Below are positions 8,701 to 18,200 of a DNA stretch of 50,494 nt, piece by piece. Each line of letters begins with the position of its first letter. The first letter of the stretch is position 1. A program made the position numbers and the translations under genes. This stretch comes from Planctomycetaceae bacterium (lineage in GTDB: Bacteria > Planctomycetota > Planctomycetia > Pirellulales > Lacipirellulaceae), in contig QIKP01000063.1 in the NCBI GenBank assembly GCA_003233055.1, positions 1-50,494 of the forward strand, read 5' to 3'. A model generated the notes under the pieces. It was not told where the DNA came from. It was given only the letters and a program-made list of their open reading frames with translations, and searched no databases.

Positions 8701-10578
8701 AACTTGGATGGCACCCAGGGATCGGGCGAGAACACGGTCGAGGAATTCCGTGTCTTTATCGACATCAACGAAAACGGCCGGCTTGATTACATCGACAACA
8801 ACGGCAACTTAAGATTCGACAACGGCATCGACACGCCCCTGGAGCCGATGCAGGTCACCGGCCCCGATGGTTCGTTCAGCGTGGAACTCTCGACGGATCA
8901 AAATCTACAAACTGACTTTTTTGGAAACACCCTTTTCTTCAACGATTTCTATCAGGGAAAAGAGTATTACACCCTGATGCTGGACGCTCGAGACGGATGG
9001 GAGCCGACGGGTCTCGACGTGACCGCCGAGGGCTTCGCGCCGGTCGGCCTAGGCGGGGAGCAGTCCCCTAGCCTCGGATTTTATCGCACCTTCGCTCGGC
9101 CGGGGGAAACTCTCACCGACATAAACTTCGGGGCAGCACCCGACGCCGGTTCCATCTCCGGATTTGTCTTCAACGATCTGAACACCAATGGCGTCCGAGA
9201 CGCAGGCGAAACGGGACTCGCTGGGTTTACCGTCGTTCTCGACCTGGACCAAAGTGGTGGCCTCACAGCCGGTGACCAGTCGATCCTGACCGGCACGAAC
9301 GGCAACTACCTGTTCGAGAACTTGCCGGCCGGGACTTACGACATCCTCATCGAGACGCTCGGACCAGGATTCGTCTTGGCCGATCAAACCAGCCCGCTCG
9401 GTGGTCTTCACAACGACCGAGTTCTGGCCGATGGTGCAGCGCTCGGCAACGGACTGGTCGACTTTGGTTTCTTCGATGCCGATTCCACCGGACCTGCCGC
9501 TCGCGACTTTGGCGACTTGGGGGCTCCCTATGCCACGACCTCGGTCGATGGCGGACCCAGCCATGGCATCGTTGCTGGCTTCTTCTTAGGGGCTGGCGTC
9601 ACGGACGAATTGGATGGCCAGCCTGGTGCTGGCGCGGTACTCGATGGATCGGATGACGGAGTCGCCATCATCGGAGCGATCCAGGCGGGATCCACGGTTG
9701 GGATCAATGTCACGGCCAGTACCAACCTCTTGTTCTTGCAAGGTTGGATCGACTTCAATAACGACGGTGATTTTGATGACGAGGGCGAACACCTCGTCTT
9801 CCGTAATTCTGCCGGTGTCCCGCTCCCCTTCTCCAGGCAGACACGGCTGGAAATGGGACTGAACGAACTCACGATCGTGGTACCCGATTCCGTGGACGCC
9901 ACCACGGTTGCCGCACGCTTCCGGTATGGCGAAGGGGGCGGTGCTCAGTTCAACAAGCCGAATGGTGCCGCGATTCTGGGCGAAGTGGAAGACTACGTGC
10001 TTCCCTCAGTCATCTCCGCATTGTTCACCGAACCGCTCGCAGGAGATTTCGATGGGAACGATGTGGTCGACCGAGCCGACTACACTGTTTGGAGGTCGAC
10101 CTTCGGCGACACGCTAGACTTACGAGCCGATGGCAATGCGAACGGAAGGATCGATGCAGCCGACTATACGATTTGGCGAAACAATTTAGGTGCCACCGCC
10201 ATAGCGAGCCTCGTCATTGCCTCGCCGCCCGCCACAAGCCTCGCAGTGGCTACCCCGTCACCCGAGCCCGAGGCGAGCCTCGGCTTAGCACTCTCCTCGG
10301 AGCCTACAGCGCTCGCCTTTGTCACGATCGCCGATGGCCAATTGGCCCAGTACCAGCCAACAACGACAGCAACGACACTGGCACCAACCGAAGGGGGCCT
10401 CGTCTTGGGCGAGGCGACCGCCGTCACACCGGCCGCCGTCGACCAGGCCCTCGATGGGGTCTTCAGCGAAGTGGGAGAGGAAGATTCGCTCGAATGGCTT
10501 CTCGGCAACGAGGACGATCGCCAAGAAGACGAAGCCCTCGCCGTGGCGTTGGAAGAAGAATTCCCAACCGCTATCTAG
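5800..10578 (+). CDS. Multidomain S8 subtilisin-like protease with surface/adhesin modules
   Basis: A 1592-residue secreted or surface serine protease. The basic N-terminus leads into FEHLEERQMLS (about 34-44), a variant of the LEPR-XLL signature found on large exported planctomycete proteins. A prosegment follows, then the S8 domain with the catalytic triad D214 (VVDDG), H253 (DLHGTAVAG) and S453 (FNGTSASAP). About residues 650-790 look like a P-domain (EEIEITLEIQID ... WQLVFENWSPEDATLSGG). Several SdrD/Cna-B-like beta units follow, the clearest at about 1117-1200 (GFVFNDLNTNGVRDAGETGL). Next come a GEVED-like segment (about 1313-1397, GWIDFNNDGDFDDEGEHLVF), a type-I dockerin-like pair of calcium loops (about 1416-1465, DFDGNDVVDRADY) and a strongly acidic tail. 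It probably degrades extracellular protein or processes surface proteins. A long leader with promoter and hairpins precedes it. Confidence 0.93.
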   Translation: MNQQRKRNNWWGFSQRKRGPGRSAKFRPPKVRIFEHLEERQMLSIEPIIATAAPGNRQANLDRAVDIAFQNAANLSNYSAAQLENATRWVVRGNGAINAGNFFSETGLVRASTYSPINNTFFAYAGNQTSSQIVASLGGNSSIQYFYPEVAIDAEQFSLPNDPLIREQWNLRSTGQRISRPNEVNNFTAWGADLRVEEAWKIATGEGVTVGVVDDGLFFPHPDLIDNYDPSLGFDAEDGDNVPLPDDTGQDLHGTAVAGIIGARGDNNIGVSGVAPDVTLGGLRLPFSDLLGGTFTDENIARAITHMNNVFDIKNNSWGTSLGRAITSSGPMQIQALIDSAFLGRGGLGTILVNASGNGAEIFDSAGHDDFSSRLYTISVSGYGPSDQFATYAEGGPSVFVTAPTGQNPPGTGIYTTDLPGDLGFNAAGTDNDPAGADFLELTDYTSGFNGTSASAPAAAGVIALMIGAARDNGIELSLRDVKYILAASSRRIDPTDFGGNDLGGWQTNARPLFYDPLDAGGVPVGALDPTYPGVSGIAPTTDVQFAVATNGAGFYVHDGFDYGYGQGAVDARLAVEMARTWQTVGRQTDTEVISALLPIDILIPAGETVEFGDAEIVIPGGVGGEAGFEDYFDLWLNPPDDLPDDLPENTRGGSIPIVVPANYSIEEIEITLEIQIDSAASDRLRMTLISPDGVYSELTNWVKPPSVIGPLTTTGTILHTFTTNRNWGERTEGVGRENPVTGERIEPNVIRDANGVVTAGIWQLVFENWSPEDATLSGGSVDFQVVRTPVNGFLGSNLGGRIQGSIGLDTNQDGVFNTSGVIADILDVDGELVVVRDAAAGTSASVLETDFEPLVSEVIVWVDLDKDGVRDENEPYKMTGADGNYYFDLPWNGDATLGNVGFDYDVRFELPAGYNNIGAAVQTFRLGVQDDGNAATDDPVISTFFDSNFLLEPQPIIFEGNVFADFNLDGTQGSGENTVEEFRVFIDINENGRLDYIDNNGNLRFDNGIDTPLEPMQVTGPDGSFSVELSTDQNLQTDFFGNTLFFNDFYQGKEYYTLMLDARDGWEPTGLDVTAEGFAPVGLGGEQSPSLGFYRTFARPGETLTDINFGAAPDAGSISGFVFNDLNTNGVRDAGETGLAGFTVVLDLDQSGGLTAGDQSILTGTNGNYLFENLPAGTYDILIETLGPGFVLADQTSPLGGLHNDRVLADGAALGNGLVDFGFFDADSTGPAARDFGDLGAPYATTSVDGGPSHGIVAGFFLGAGVTDELDGQPGAGAVLDGSDDGVAIIGAIQAGSTVGINVTASTNLLFLQGWIDFNNDGDFDDEGEHLVFRNSAGVPLPFSRQTRLEMGLNELTIVVPDSVDATTVAARFRYGEGGGAQFNKPNGAAILGEVEDYVLPSVISALFTEPLAGDFDGNDVVDRADYTVWRSTFGDTLDLRADGNANGRIDAADYTIWRNNLGATAIASLVIASPPATSLAVATPSPEPEASLGLALSSEPTALAFVTIADGQLAQYQPTTTATTLAPTEGGLVLGEATAVTPAAVDQALDGVFSEVGEEDSLEWLLGNEDDRQEDEALAVALEEEFPTAI

Positions 10579-10593
10579 CGAAAGGGAATCGAG

Positions 10594-10660
10594 CGAGCCG
10601 GCCCGTCCCCGGGTCGGGTGCAAGGGGCAAACCAACCCAGCCCGGGGACGGGCCGGCTCG
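10594..10660 (+). terminator. 20-bp perfect inverted repeat between protease and kinase
   Basis: CGAGCCGGCCCGTCCCCGGG (10594-10613) is exactly reverse-complementary to 10641-10660, with a 27-nt loop. It begins 16 nt after the protease stop and ends 14 nt before the kinase start. It has no U-run and it abuts the kinase ribosome-binding region. It could be a transcription barrier, an mRNA-stabilising 3' hairpin that lets the two genes be expressed unequally, or a translation-control element for the kinase. Confidence 0.7.
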
Positions 10661-10674
10661 CGAAGACTCTTACC

Positions 10675-11922
10675 ATGGCACGCGACGCTTCGAACTCAGA
10701 CCCCGAGCCATCCCCCCTCACGGATTCCTCCAGCGAGGGCCCGTCGCCAGCAAGCCAAGGGTCTCTTCCCGACATCGACGCAACCACCATCTCCAAGTCT
10801 CCCTTACTCGATCTCAACATTGCCTACTCCGGGCTCAAACCGCGTGAGTTGGGCCTTGCGCTGGTCGGGCAGCAGATTGGCGACATCGTTTTAGAAGAGC
10901 TGATCGGTGCAGGTGGGATGGGAGCCGTGCTGCGTGGTCACGATCTCGAGCTGCAACGGACGGTGGCGATCAAAGTCCTTTCGACGCATCAAATCGGTGG
11001 AGAGGCATCGGCCAAGCGATTTCAAATGGAGGCCCGCTCCGCTGCTCGGCTCGATCATCCCTGCATCGCCCGCGTCTACCAAGTGGGCGAAGATCGCGGG
11101 CTTCGTTACATCCTCTTTGAGTACATCGAGGGAGCCAACATTCGCGACTTGGTAGCGAAGCAGGGTTCCTTCTCGATCGCTGACGTGCTACGTGTCTCTG
11201 TCCAAATCGCCGATGCACTGACCCACGCCTGGAAACGGAACGTCGTCCATCGCGACATCAAACCATCGAATATCCTGATTACAGGAGAGAGGCAAGCCAA
11301 GTTAGTCGACATGGGGCTCGCCCGGTTTTACGAGATGGAGCCGACCGAACAAGCGGAGCAAGACCTCACAGCAACAGGGATGACCATCGGCACCTTCGAC
11401 TACATCGCGCCGGAGCAGGCCCGCGATCCTCGCACCGCCGACACACGCTGCGATATCTATTCGCTCGGTTGCACGATGTTTTACATGCTAACGGGGCAAC
11501 CTCCTTTTCCTGGCGGCACGCCACTACAGAAACTTTTGAGCCACCAAGGCGATCAGCCCCCCGATCTAGCAAGCCTTCGCCGTGATGTGCCTGCGGCCTT
11601 GGCAACCGTCGTAGGACGGATGCTGGCGAAAGAACCGGACCATCGATACCAAACCCCCTCGGAACTGACCACCGCTCTGCTGGAAACGGCCGACAAACTA
11701 GGCATTGCTCGGCTTGGCCTTTCGACCGTCGCGGGAGGCATCCCCCTGCCCTCCGCATCGATGGCCTGGCTCCGAGTGCTTCCCTGGGCACTACCGACGG
11801 CATTGCTGTTGGCTGGAATCGTAGCGATTGCCACTTTCTGGCACCCCGCCGAGCCGCCGACCGATCTCTCGGCCGACCCTCTTCGGGCTCCCGCGGTCGA
11901 TACTTCAGCCATCGAACCGTAG
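10675..11922 (+). CDS. Membrane-anchored Ser/Thr protein kinase
   Basis: A 415-residue Hanks-type kinase. After a Ser/Pro-rich N-terminal stretch the kinase domain shows IGAGGMGAV (glycine loop), K100 in VAIKVL, HRDIKPSN with catalytic D194, and APEQ. The magnesium motif reads DMG (D212) instead of the common DFG. A single transmembrane helix (PTALLLAGIVAIATF) lies near the C-terminus with a short tail behind it, so the kinase is cytoplasmic and tail-anchored without a large sensor domain. I chose the ATG at 10675, as the earlier in-frame ATG at 10618 lies inside the intergenic hairpin. Its substrate is unknown; the neighbours are the secreted protease and the peptide transporter. Confidence 0.92.
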   Translation: MARDASNSDPEPSPLTDSSSEGPSPASQGSLPDIDATTISKSPLLDLNIAYSGLKPRELGLALVGQQIGDIVLEELIGAGGMGAVLRGHDLELQRTVAIKVLSTHQIGGEASAKRFQMEARSAARLDHPCIARVYQVGEDRGLRYILFEYIEGANIRDLVAKQGSFSIADVLRVSVQIADALTHAWKRNVVHRDIKPSNILITGERQAKLVDMGLARFYEMEPTEQAEQDLTATGMTIGTFDYIAPEQARDPRTADTRCDIYSLGCTMFYMLTGQPPFPGGTPLQKLLSHQGDQPPDLASLRRDVPAALATVVGRMLAKEPDHRYQTPSELTTALLETADKLGIARLGLSTVAGGIPLPSASMAWLRVLPWALPTALLLAGIVAIATFWHPAEPPTDLSADPLRAPAVDTSAIEP

Positions 11923-12078
11923 CGCATCGGTCGCTTTACCTCGGAAGAAGCGTTTCGGCTCTGGGAGGCACTCCGCCTATTGCGTTACACTGTTCGTTTC
12001 GATGCCTGCCGGCATTCGCGGACCGCGTGGCGGTCTGGGTTCGGTTCCGATGGCAAGTTTTTTTATGGGTCCCCCTTG

Positions 12079-13527
12079 ATGTCTGATTCTCCCTACAAAA
12101 GCCCCAAGTCAGCTCCTGACTCGAACCGAACCCAGGGAGACTCCAAGCACGCGACGCAGCCGTACGACATCGAGACAATGCCTCCTGGGATTCCGTATAT
12201 CATCGGGAATGAAGCGGCGGAGCGATTTAGCTTTTATGGGATGAAAGCGATTCTGACGGTCTTCATGACCAAATACCTGCTCGATTCCACTGGTCAATCG
12301 GATTTCATGTCGGCCGATCAAGCGAAGGAGAATGTCGCGTGGTTTACGATGGCCGTCTACGCAACCCCTTTTATTGGTGCCGTGATCGCCGATTGGCTGC
12401 TTGGAAAGTACCGCACGATTCTCTACTTGTCGTTAGTCTACTGCGCTGGCCACGCGGTGTTAGCAACGATGGAATTGCCCCAAGATGCGATGTCGCCACG
12501 CTGGATTCTTTTTACTGGGCTGGCGTTAATCGCCATTGGCTCTGGGGGCATCAAGCCTTGTGTTTCGGCCCATGTTGGCGACCAATTCGGACCGCGCAAC
12601 AAGCAGCTTTTGTCACGAGTATTCGGTTGGTTTTACTTCTCGATCAATCTCGGTTCGGTCGTCTCGACTTTGCTAACGCCGGTGCTACTTGTACGCTATG
12701 GGCCTGGTTGGGCGTTTGGCGTACCGGGCGTGCTGATGGCGATTGCGACTGTCGCTTTTTGGATGGGTCGCAACGAGTTCGTCCACGTTCCGCCTAGTGG
12801 AAGGCGTTTTTTCGAGGAGACCTTCGGCGAGGACGGGTTAAGAGCGATGCTGAACCTAGCGCCGCTACTTTTGTTCGTTGCCATGTTTTGGTCACTGTTC
12901 GATCAGACGGCATCGGCATGGGTAATTCAAGCCGACAGCATGAATCGAAGTTTTGGAACGATTGCATGGGGCGACAGCACAATCGATCTATCGCTCATGC
13001 CTTCCCAGTTGCAGGCAGTCAATCCGTTTTTTGTGATGCTCCTCATTCCGCTATTCTCCTACGTTTTCTATCCGTGGATGAGCAGGTTGTTCGCGGTAAC
13101 TCCACTAAGAAAAATTGGCATCGGGATGTTTATCACAGTCCTCGCCTTTTCCGTTTCCGCTTGGATCGAGATGCAAATCGCGGCAGGCGGCACACCTCAC
13201 ATCATTTGGCAGGTGCTCGCCTACCTCGTGCTAACCGCGGCCGAGGTAATGATCTCGATTACTATGCTGGAGTTCTTCTACACCCAAGCGCCGCGATCCA
13301 TGAAGTCGTTTATCATGGCGTTTTGCATGCTCTCGATTTCGATCGGGAACGCGTTCACGGCGATCGTCAATCGATTCATTCAGAATGGTGATGGCACGAG
13401 CAAGTTACCTGGCGCTAGCTACTACTGGTTCTTCACCGCCGCCATGTTCATCACTGCCATTGGCTACGTCCTCTGGTCGCAGTTCTACCGTGGCCAATCC
13501 TACATCCAGGGCGAAGAAACCGCCTAA
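12079..13527 (+). CDS. POT/PTR2 family proton-dependent oligopeptide transporter
   Basis: A 482-residue inner-membrane symporter that imports di- and tripeptides with protons. Family signatures are clear: the helix-1 motif [11 protein letters not shown] (ExxERF type), [18 protein letters not shown], and the FYFSINLGS (FYxxIN) signature. About 12 or more hydrophobic helices are visible, with long amphipathic loops. The ATG at 12079 follows the predicted cytoplasmic start MSDSPYKSP; the open frame continues upstream but that part has no protein character. It stands downstream of the kinase and the large protease, which is a plausible digest-then-import arrangement. That functional link is inference. 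Confidence 0.93.
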   Translation: MSDSPYKSPKSAPDSNRTQGDSKHATQPYDIETMPPGIPYIIGNEAAERFSFYGMKAILTVFMTKYLLDSTGQSDFMSADQAKENVAWFTMAVYATPFIGAVIADWLLGKYRTILYLSLVYCAGHAVLATMELPQDAMSPRWILFTGLALIAIGSGGIKPCVSAHVGDQFGPRNKQLLSRVFGWFYFSINLGSVVSTLLTPVLLVRYGPGWAFGVPGVLMAIATVAFWMGRNEFVHVPPSGRRFFEETFGEDGLRAMLNLAPLLLFVAMFWSLFDQTASAWVIQADSMNRSFGTIAWGDSTIDLSLMPSQLQAVNPFFVMLLIPLFSYVFYPWMSRLFAVTPLRKIGIGMFITVLAFSVSAWIEMQIAAGGTPHIIWQVLAYLVLTAAEVMISITMLEFFYTQAPRSMKSFIMAFCMLSISIGNAFTAIVNRFIQNGDGTSKLPGASYYWFFTAAMFITAIGYVLWSQFYRGQSYIQGEETA

Positions 13528-13693
13528 TTCTGCGTTGTCTGCCGAGTCGCACCTGCCAAAGGGCCGCTGATCGATCGCGAGCCCCCGTTTGCTTTTCTCG
13601 GATGACCAGCTATACATGAAACCGTCCCATCAACGTCCCCACGGGTTGAGGACGCCCCTTTGATCTTCTACCATCGCAGAAGCAGACCACCCT

Positions 13694-14065
13694 ATGGCTA
13701 ACGACTCAAAACGGATTCTTTTGGTCGACGACGATGCAGAAATCATCGAGTCGCTTCGCCTCGCCCTCGAAGCGCAGGGCTACACCGTCCTGGTTGCTCG
13801 GGATGGGAATCAGGGCCTTGCCATTACCGAACGGGAAGACCCCGACCTCGTGATCCTCGACATGATGATGCCGAAGCGGAGTGGTTTTTTGGTACTGGAA
13901 AAGCTTCGCCGTACCCGAGAGACCCCACCGAGGGTCATCATGATTACCGCCAACGAAGGAAGCCGGCACAAAGCGTACGCCGAGATGCTCGGTGTCGACG
14001 ACTACATCCGCAAGCCGTTCCCGATGGATAAGCTCCTAGCAAGCGTAGGGCGACTGCTCTCGTAA
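13694..14065 (+). CDS. Stand-alone response regulator receiver protein
   Basis: A 123-residue CheY-like receiver domain without output domain. Conserved residues are present: acidic pocket D12-D14 (VDDD), phospho-acceptor D56 (VILDMMMP), T85 (MITANE) and K107 (IRKPF). It would relay phosphate or bind partners rather than DNA. No histidine kinase is encoded next to it, so its partner must be elsewhere. A gap of about 165 nt separates it from the transporter gene, suggesting its own transcription unit. Confidence 0.94.
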   Translation: MANDSKRILLVDDDAEIIESLRLALEAQGYTVLVARDGNQGLAITEREDPDLVILDMMMPKRSGFLVLEKLRRTRETPPRVIMITANEGSRHKAYAEMLGVDDYIRKPFPMDKLLASVGRLLS

Positions 14066-14136
14066 GAGCCGACAGGTCTCGTAAAATCCGACCGGGGAAC
14101 GACGATCGCCACCGAACGTCTACCCCATCGCGCGCT

Positions 14137-14880
14137 CTATCCCATCGCGATGGTCCGCGCTAGCGGTTCGAGAACACTCGGGGCGACGTAATGCTCGACC
14201 ACTTCTCGGCAAATCTCATCGAGTTGGTCCAACGCTCCGCGAAAATTCATGCCTGGATCAAGACTTCCGTACCGGCGCGAAGTGACATACACGCTCAATT
14301 GTTCCTCCTGAAATTCGCCGGTCCGAACATGGTAGGGCGTCGTTCGGGTCTCGACGCTCACCCGGCACTGGGTGCGGCACTCCTCGTCCAGGGAAAGCGT
14401 GATGTTTGGCTCATTGTTAATGAACTTCGCACCTGGCATCCCCGCCACTTTTTCAAACGCTGGACAAACTCCCAGCGCCTCCGTGATCAACTCGTTGTGG
14501 TTGCCGCGGTAAGTAAAGTCAAATCCCACTAGCAGGTCGAGCGCTTCGCAATCGAGCGGGCTGACCGACAGCGCATAGGGAGCGACTTCGAGTGCAAAAT
14601 GATGCTGCTCGAGCGCCGCGTCGTAGCTATCGGGGTTGACCGCTCCCGAGCTGATTCGGCGAGGCTCGACCGAGCACCACCGGTAACGCCCATCGTCTTT
14701 GTCCCCTTCCAGCACGAAATCTCCCTTGTCACGGGCGTAGAAGTTCCGCATGTCGGGATATTTTTTCTGCAACTGCTCGGCATAGTGGAGGACCGTGTCG
14801 CGGCTGCCGGCCAGCTCCATTTCAGTGGCAAGCGTCAGATTCAGATAAAAGTCGTCGGAAAGCGACGAGTACGAAAACAT
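14137..14880 (-). CDS. Conserved unknown protein
   Basis: A 247-residue cytoplasmic protein with no signal peptide or membrane helix that I recognise as no named family. It starts MFSYSSLSDDFYLNLTLATE and is rich in acidic and aromatic residues. The CRTQCRVSVETRTTPYHVRTGEFQ segment looks like beta-structure. The codon pattern is that of a real gene, and no competing frame is convincing. It is convergent with the receiver gene and separated from the pseudo-ATPase gene by 400 nt, so it is probably transcribed alone. No function is proposed. Confidence 0.75.
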   Translation of the reverse strand: MFSYSSLSDDFYLNLTLATEMELAGSRDTVLHYAEQLQKKYPDMRNFYARDKGDFVLEGDKDDGRYRWCSVEPRRISSGAVNPDSYDAALEQHHFALEVAPYALSVSPLDCEALDLLVGFDFTYRGNHNELITEALGVCPAFEKVAGMPGAKFINNEPNITLSLDEECRTQCRVSVETRTTPYHVRTGEFQEEQLSVYVTSRRYGSLDPGMNFRGALDQLDEICREVVEHYVAPSVLEPLARTIAMG

Positions 14881-15287
14881 GGCGAATTTCCTTCCGGGTG
14901 GCTAGGGCCGCATGAATCCGTTCGTTGAGGCCGCGCCAAGACCCAACGCTGCCGGCAGGTAGACGCATGCCGGCACGACTGCTTAAATCACTCTTCGACT
15001 TGGGGAGCGGGTGGACCGAAGCGGTGAGGCAGTAAGGTCTCCTGCAAGCTCGTACCCCAACGAATAGCAACGAAAACGCACCAATCCAGTATAGAATCGA
15101 GGGGAGGGGTGTGTCAAAGCGGGGAGCACCATGGCCGCCGCGATCGTCGACCGGGTGGCTAATCTCGAGCGTGTCGATTTCGGTCCTACGGAGGCGCACC
15201 AGCCCGGGAAGGTCCCTGGCCAACTTTCGCCGATGGACGAACGCCCGTCGCTCCAGCGAGGCTGGATACTTATCGAGCCGACTTGAT
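14881..15287. other. Intergenic stretch without identified features
   Basis: About 400 nt between the end of the DUF4332 protein gene and the start of the conserved unknown gene, both on the minus strand. It presumably contains the promoter of the unknown gene. No gene, strong hairpin or repeat module stood out; the open frames here have no natural protein composition. Confidence 0.5.
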
Positions 15288-18200
15288 TTACGCCGCCTCG
15301 AGTGCCCGGCGGTGGCCAGCCCAGCGGATCCACTTCGTCACCCGGTCGAGGTCTGGCGGATCGCTGCCCCGAAGTACGCGGGTTCCTTCCGAAGTCGCCG
15401 CATACGACTTGGCAAATTCCAAAAGGTCGGCTGCCTCGGCTGCGGCGATCCCCTCCGCCGTGCTAAATCCACATCCGACCAAGAGCTGTGTGTCGCGCGC
15501 GAGTAGCTCCGGAATACGGCACATGAGTTGTGCTTGATGCTGCCAAGCCACGATCGTCTCGCCATCAACTTGCCTCACGTCGAGCGCGCTGGCCGTTGCC
15601 TCGGCGTCGGCCGCCAACAGATCGGCAACGGTCGTCACGCCCACTCTAGCAAGTCGCTTACTGGTTTTAGGGCCGATGCTTGGAGCGTCGACAATGGGGC
15701 TCGTTCTTGACAAACGGAATCGCAACGCCCGCTTCTTTTCTTCCCTTGGCGTGCGACTCGTGGCAGGGCGACCATTGCGCGTCGATGGCGACGCAGACTC
15801 TCGTCGACGACTCGTGCGCTGGCTGCGGTTTTGGTGACGATTTCCCCAACGACGGGCGTGGGAAGAACTCTTCCATCGTGAAAGATTCCGGCGAGCGCCA
15901 GAGATCCATCCACCGCAGTAATTTTTGCTCAATTGCCGACCGCTGGTACGATGCCGATTTCCTTGTGGACTGTCGAGATAGGCACGGATCGCATCGTAAA
16001 GAACCTCTTCGTCCATGCCCCCAAGTTGCTCGAGGTCCCAAACATTGGCACCGGTCAAAAGCTGGGCCTCGTCGAGCGAAAGATCCGGGACGAAGCAAAG
16101 CAACACCAGGTGCGTTTGCCACATTTCAACCACGGAGGTCGTAATGTCGGCTTGCCCTAACGAATCGGCAACGTCGCCAGCATCCGCACGGACAAGATCG
16201 TCCACCGTTCGAATACGATGGGTCGCGAAGAGGTGCTTTGTTTCCTCTCCAAAGACCCCAAATCGCTCGATCGAGTCGTCGAGCCGCAATGCAAAAGAAT
16301 CGGCTTCCGATTCCGATTCGTTAACCGATGGCGGTTGCGATACGACACGAAAGGTTTCTCTTGGTGGTCTCTCAGCAACGGGGACTGGCTCGATCATCGG
16401 TTGGAGATTCAGTATCGGTTGTCCCATCGATAGCCACCGTTGGATGGCAGGCTGCGACGAGGTGAAGACGACCAATTGGTGCCCGGCGCGAGCGAAGTCA
16501 TGCAACACCAGCGACAAAATGGCCGAGGTGGGCGCAGGCAACTCCGCGAGCGGGTCGGCGAGGACCAAAGGAAGTCCAATGCCCCACCGCGATGTCGCGG
16601 CCACCGTGGCAAGTTGCAAGCTCAAGCTCACCAGGCGAAGATCGACTTCGCTAAGCTGCCGTTTCGATTGCAAAAGGCCATGCCGATCGACCACATTCAC
16701 TTCGCGGCCACCTGCGATCAGACGAACCTCTCGCAATCGACCGTCGGTGAGCTTCGCGAGAATATCCGACGCCCGCCAGGGGGCGATCGATCTTTCTATC
16801 TGGGAGAGTCGCGGCTCGCCGTGAGCGAGTTGAAGGGAGACCTTGTCGAATTCCTCTCGAAGTCGGAGCAACGCCGGATCCTCCATCAGGCCAACGCGAT
16901 CCTGATGAAGCTGGTGCCGGCGAGCTTCCAATTCATCTCGCCTACGCTCGGCCCTCTCCACGTTGTCTGCCAACTCGATACGCCGTTGGTCTAGGGCCAC
17001 CAGGGTCCTTCGCTGCTCCTCGGTCGGCTGCTCCACGAAGTCATGAGTCGGCCGAACGCGTGATGTTCGGAATCGCATTTGTCGGCGGTCGAGTAGGTGT
17101 TCGAGTGTCGCCCTCAACTCGGCCTGCGAACGGGCCAGGTGTTGGGACTCCAATTTGAGCTGCTCCGACTCAAGCGCCGCTTCGTAACCAGCAATCAAAT
17201 GAGCCACTTTGCTTATCTGTTCGGTGAGCGTGTCAACCAGCGGATGGAGTCGGGCGTGGGCCTGTCCGCAAAGGCAAGCCCGCGAATCCCCGGGGCGAGC
17301 AAATCGGGCAATCTCGCTGTCGAGGTCGCTCACCAATCGCTGCGCGACCGCCACGGCCGCACGCTGGTCAGCCAGCGATAGACTTGGCGAACTGTCGTCA
17401 GGGTGCAATCGGGTTAGCTCGGCCCGGACATGCGCTTCGCGGGCTTCCAGGTCGGCGAGCCCCTTGCGCCACCGTTCGATCTCCACATCCAGTTCCGCTA
17501 ACGCCGGCTGCTGATCGGCGTGGTGGGCCTTGTCGGTTTCGCGTCGCGTGAGTTCCTCCAACTCCTGGTAACGAAGGTGCGACTCCAATTCCGCCATTTC
17601 CATCACAACGCGGTCCAGTTCACGACGATCGCCGGCGATCGTCCTTGCAAGCTCCTTTTCGGCAAGCAAGAGTTCGTCGAGCGCCCTTTCCAAGCCCTCG
17701 CTGGTCTGTCGCTTCCCTGCAAGGAGCGATTCGATTTGCTGCGTCAGGTCGTCGCGGCGAGTGAACAGTTCTTCGCTCCAACCGACCGAGCGCTGAGGCG
17801 ATTCGCTCCGTGGCGAGGAGCGCTGCTCCAGGCGTCGCATTTCGGTAGCCAGCTCTTCGGACAAGAGCCAATCGAGCTGAGCCCCCCCTGCAACGTCCAA
17901 CACGAAGAGCCGAGAGACAATCGCTGGCGAGAGCCCGCCCAGCAATGCTTTGGCCGTCTGGGCGTCTGCCGGTTGGCCATCGAGTGGAGCGACCGTGAGA
18001 CGAGGTTCGGAAAACGTGCCGCGATCGACGTGCGTCGAATGCCGCTGAAGCCGAAATCGACCGAGTCGGCCGGATATGTCGACATATCCGGCCGGTGCTC
18101 GCAAAGGTGGCGAGGCCAATTGCCAATCGCGCGAAGCCAACCGTGCTCCATAAAGGACATGCCCCACGAGGTCCGCTAACTGATGATTGGTCGACTCATC

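Noticed and set aside
15700..16000. Possible frameshift in the Arg/Ser-rich linker of the pseudo-ATPase
   Set aside because: The other frames are no better, and the linker returns in frame to a clear DUF4332 domain; Arg/Ser-rich linkers suit this type of protein.
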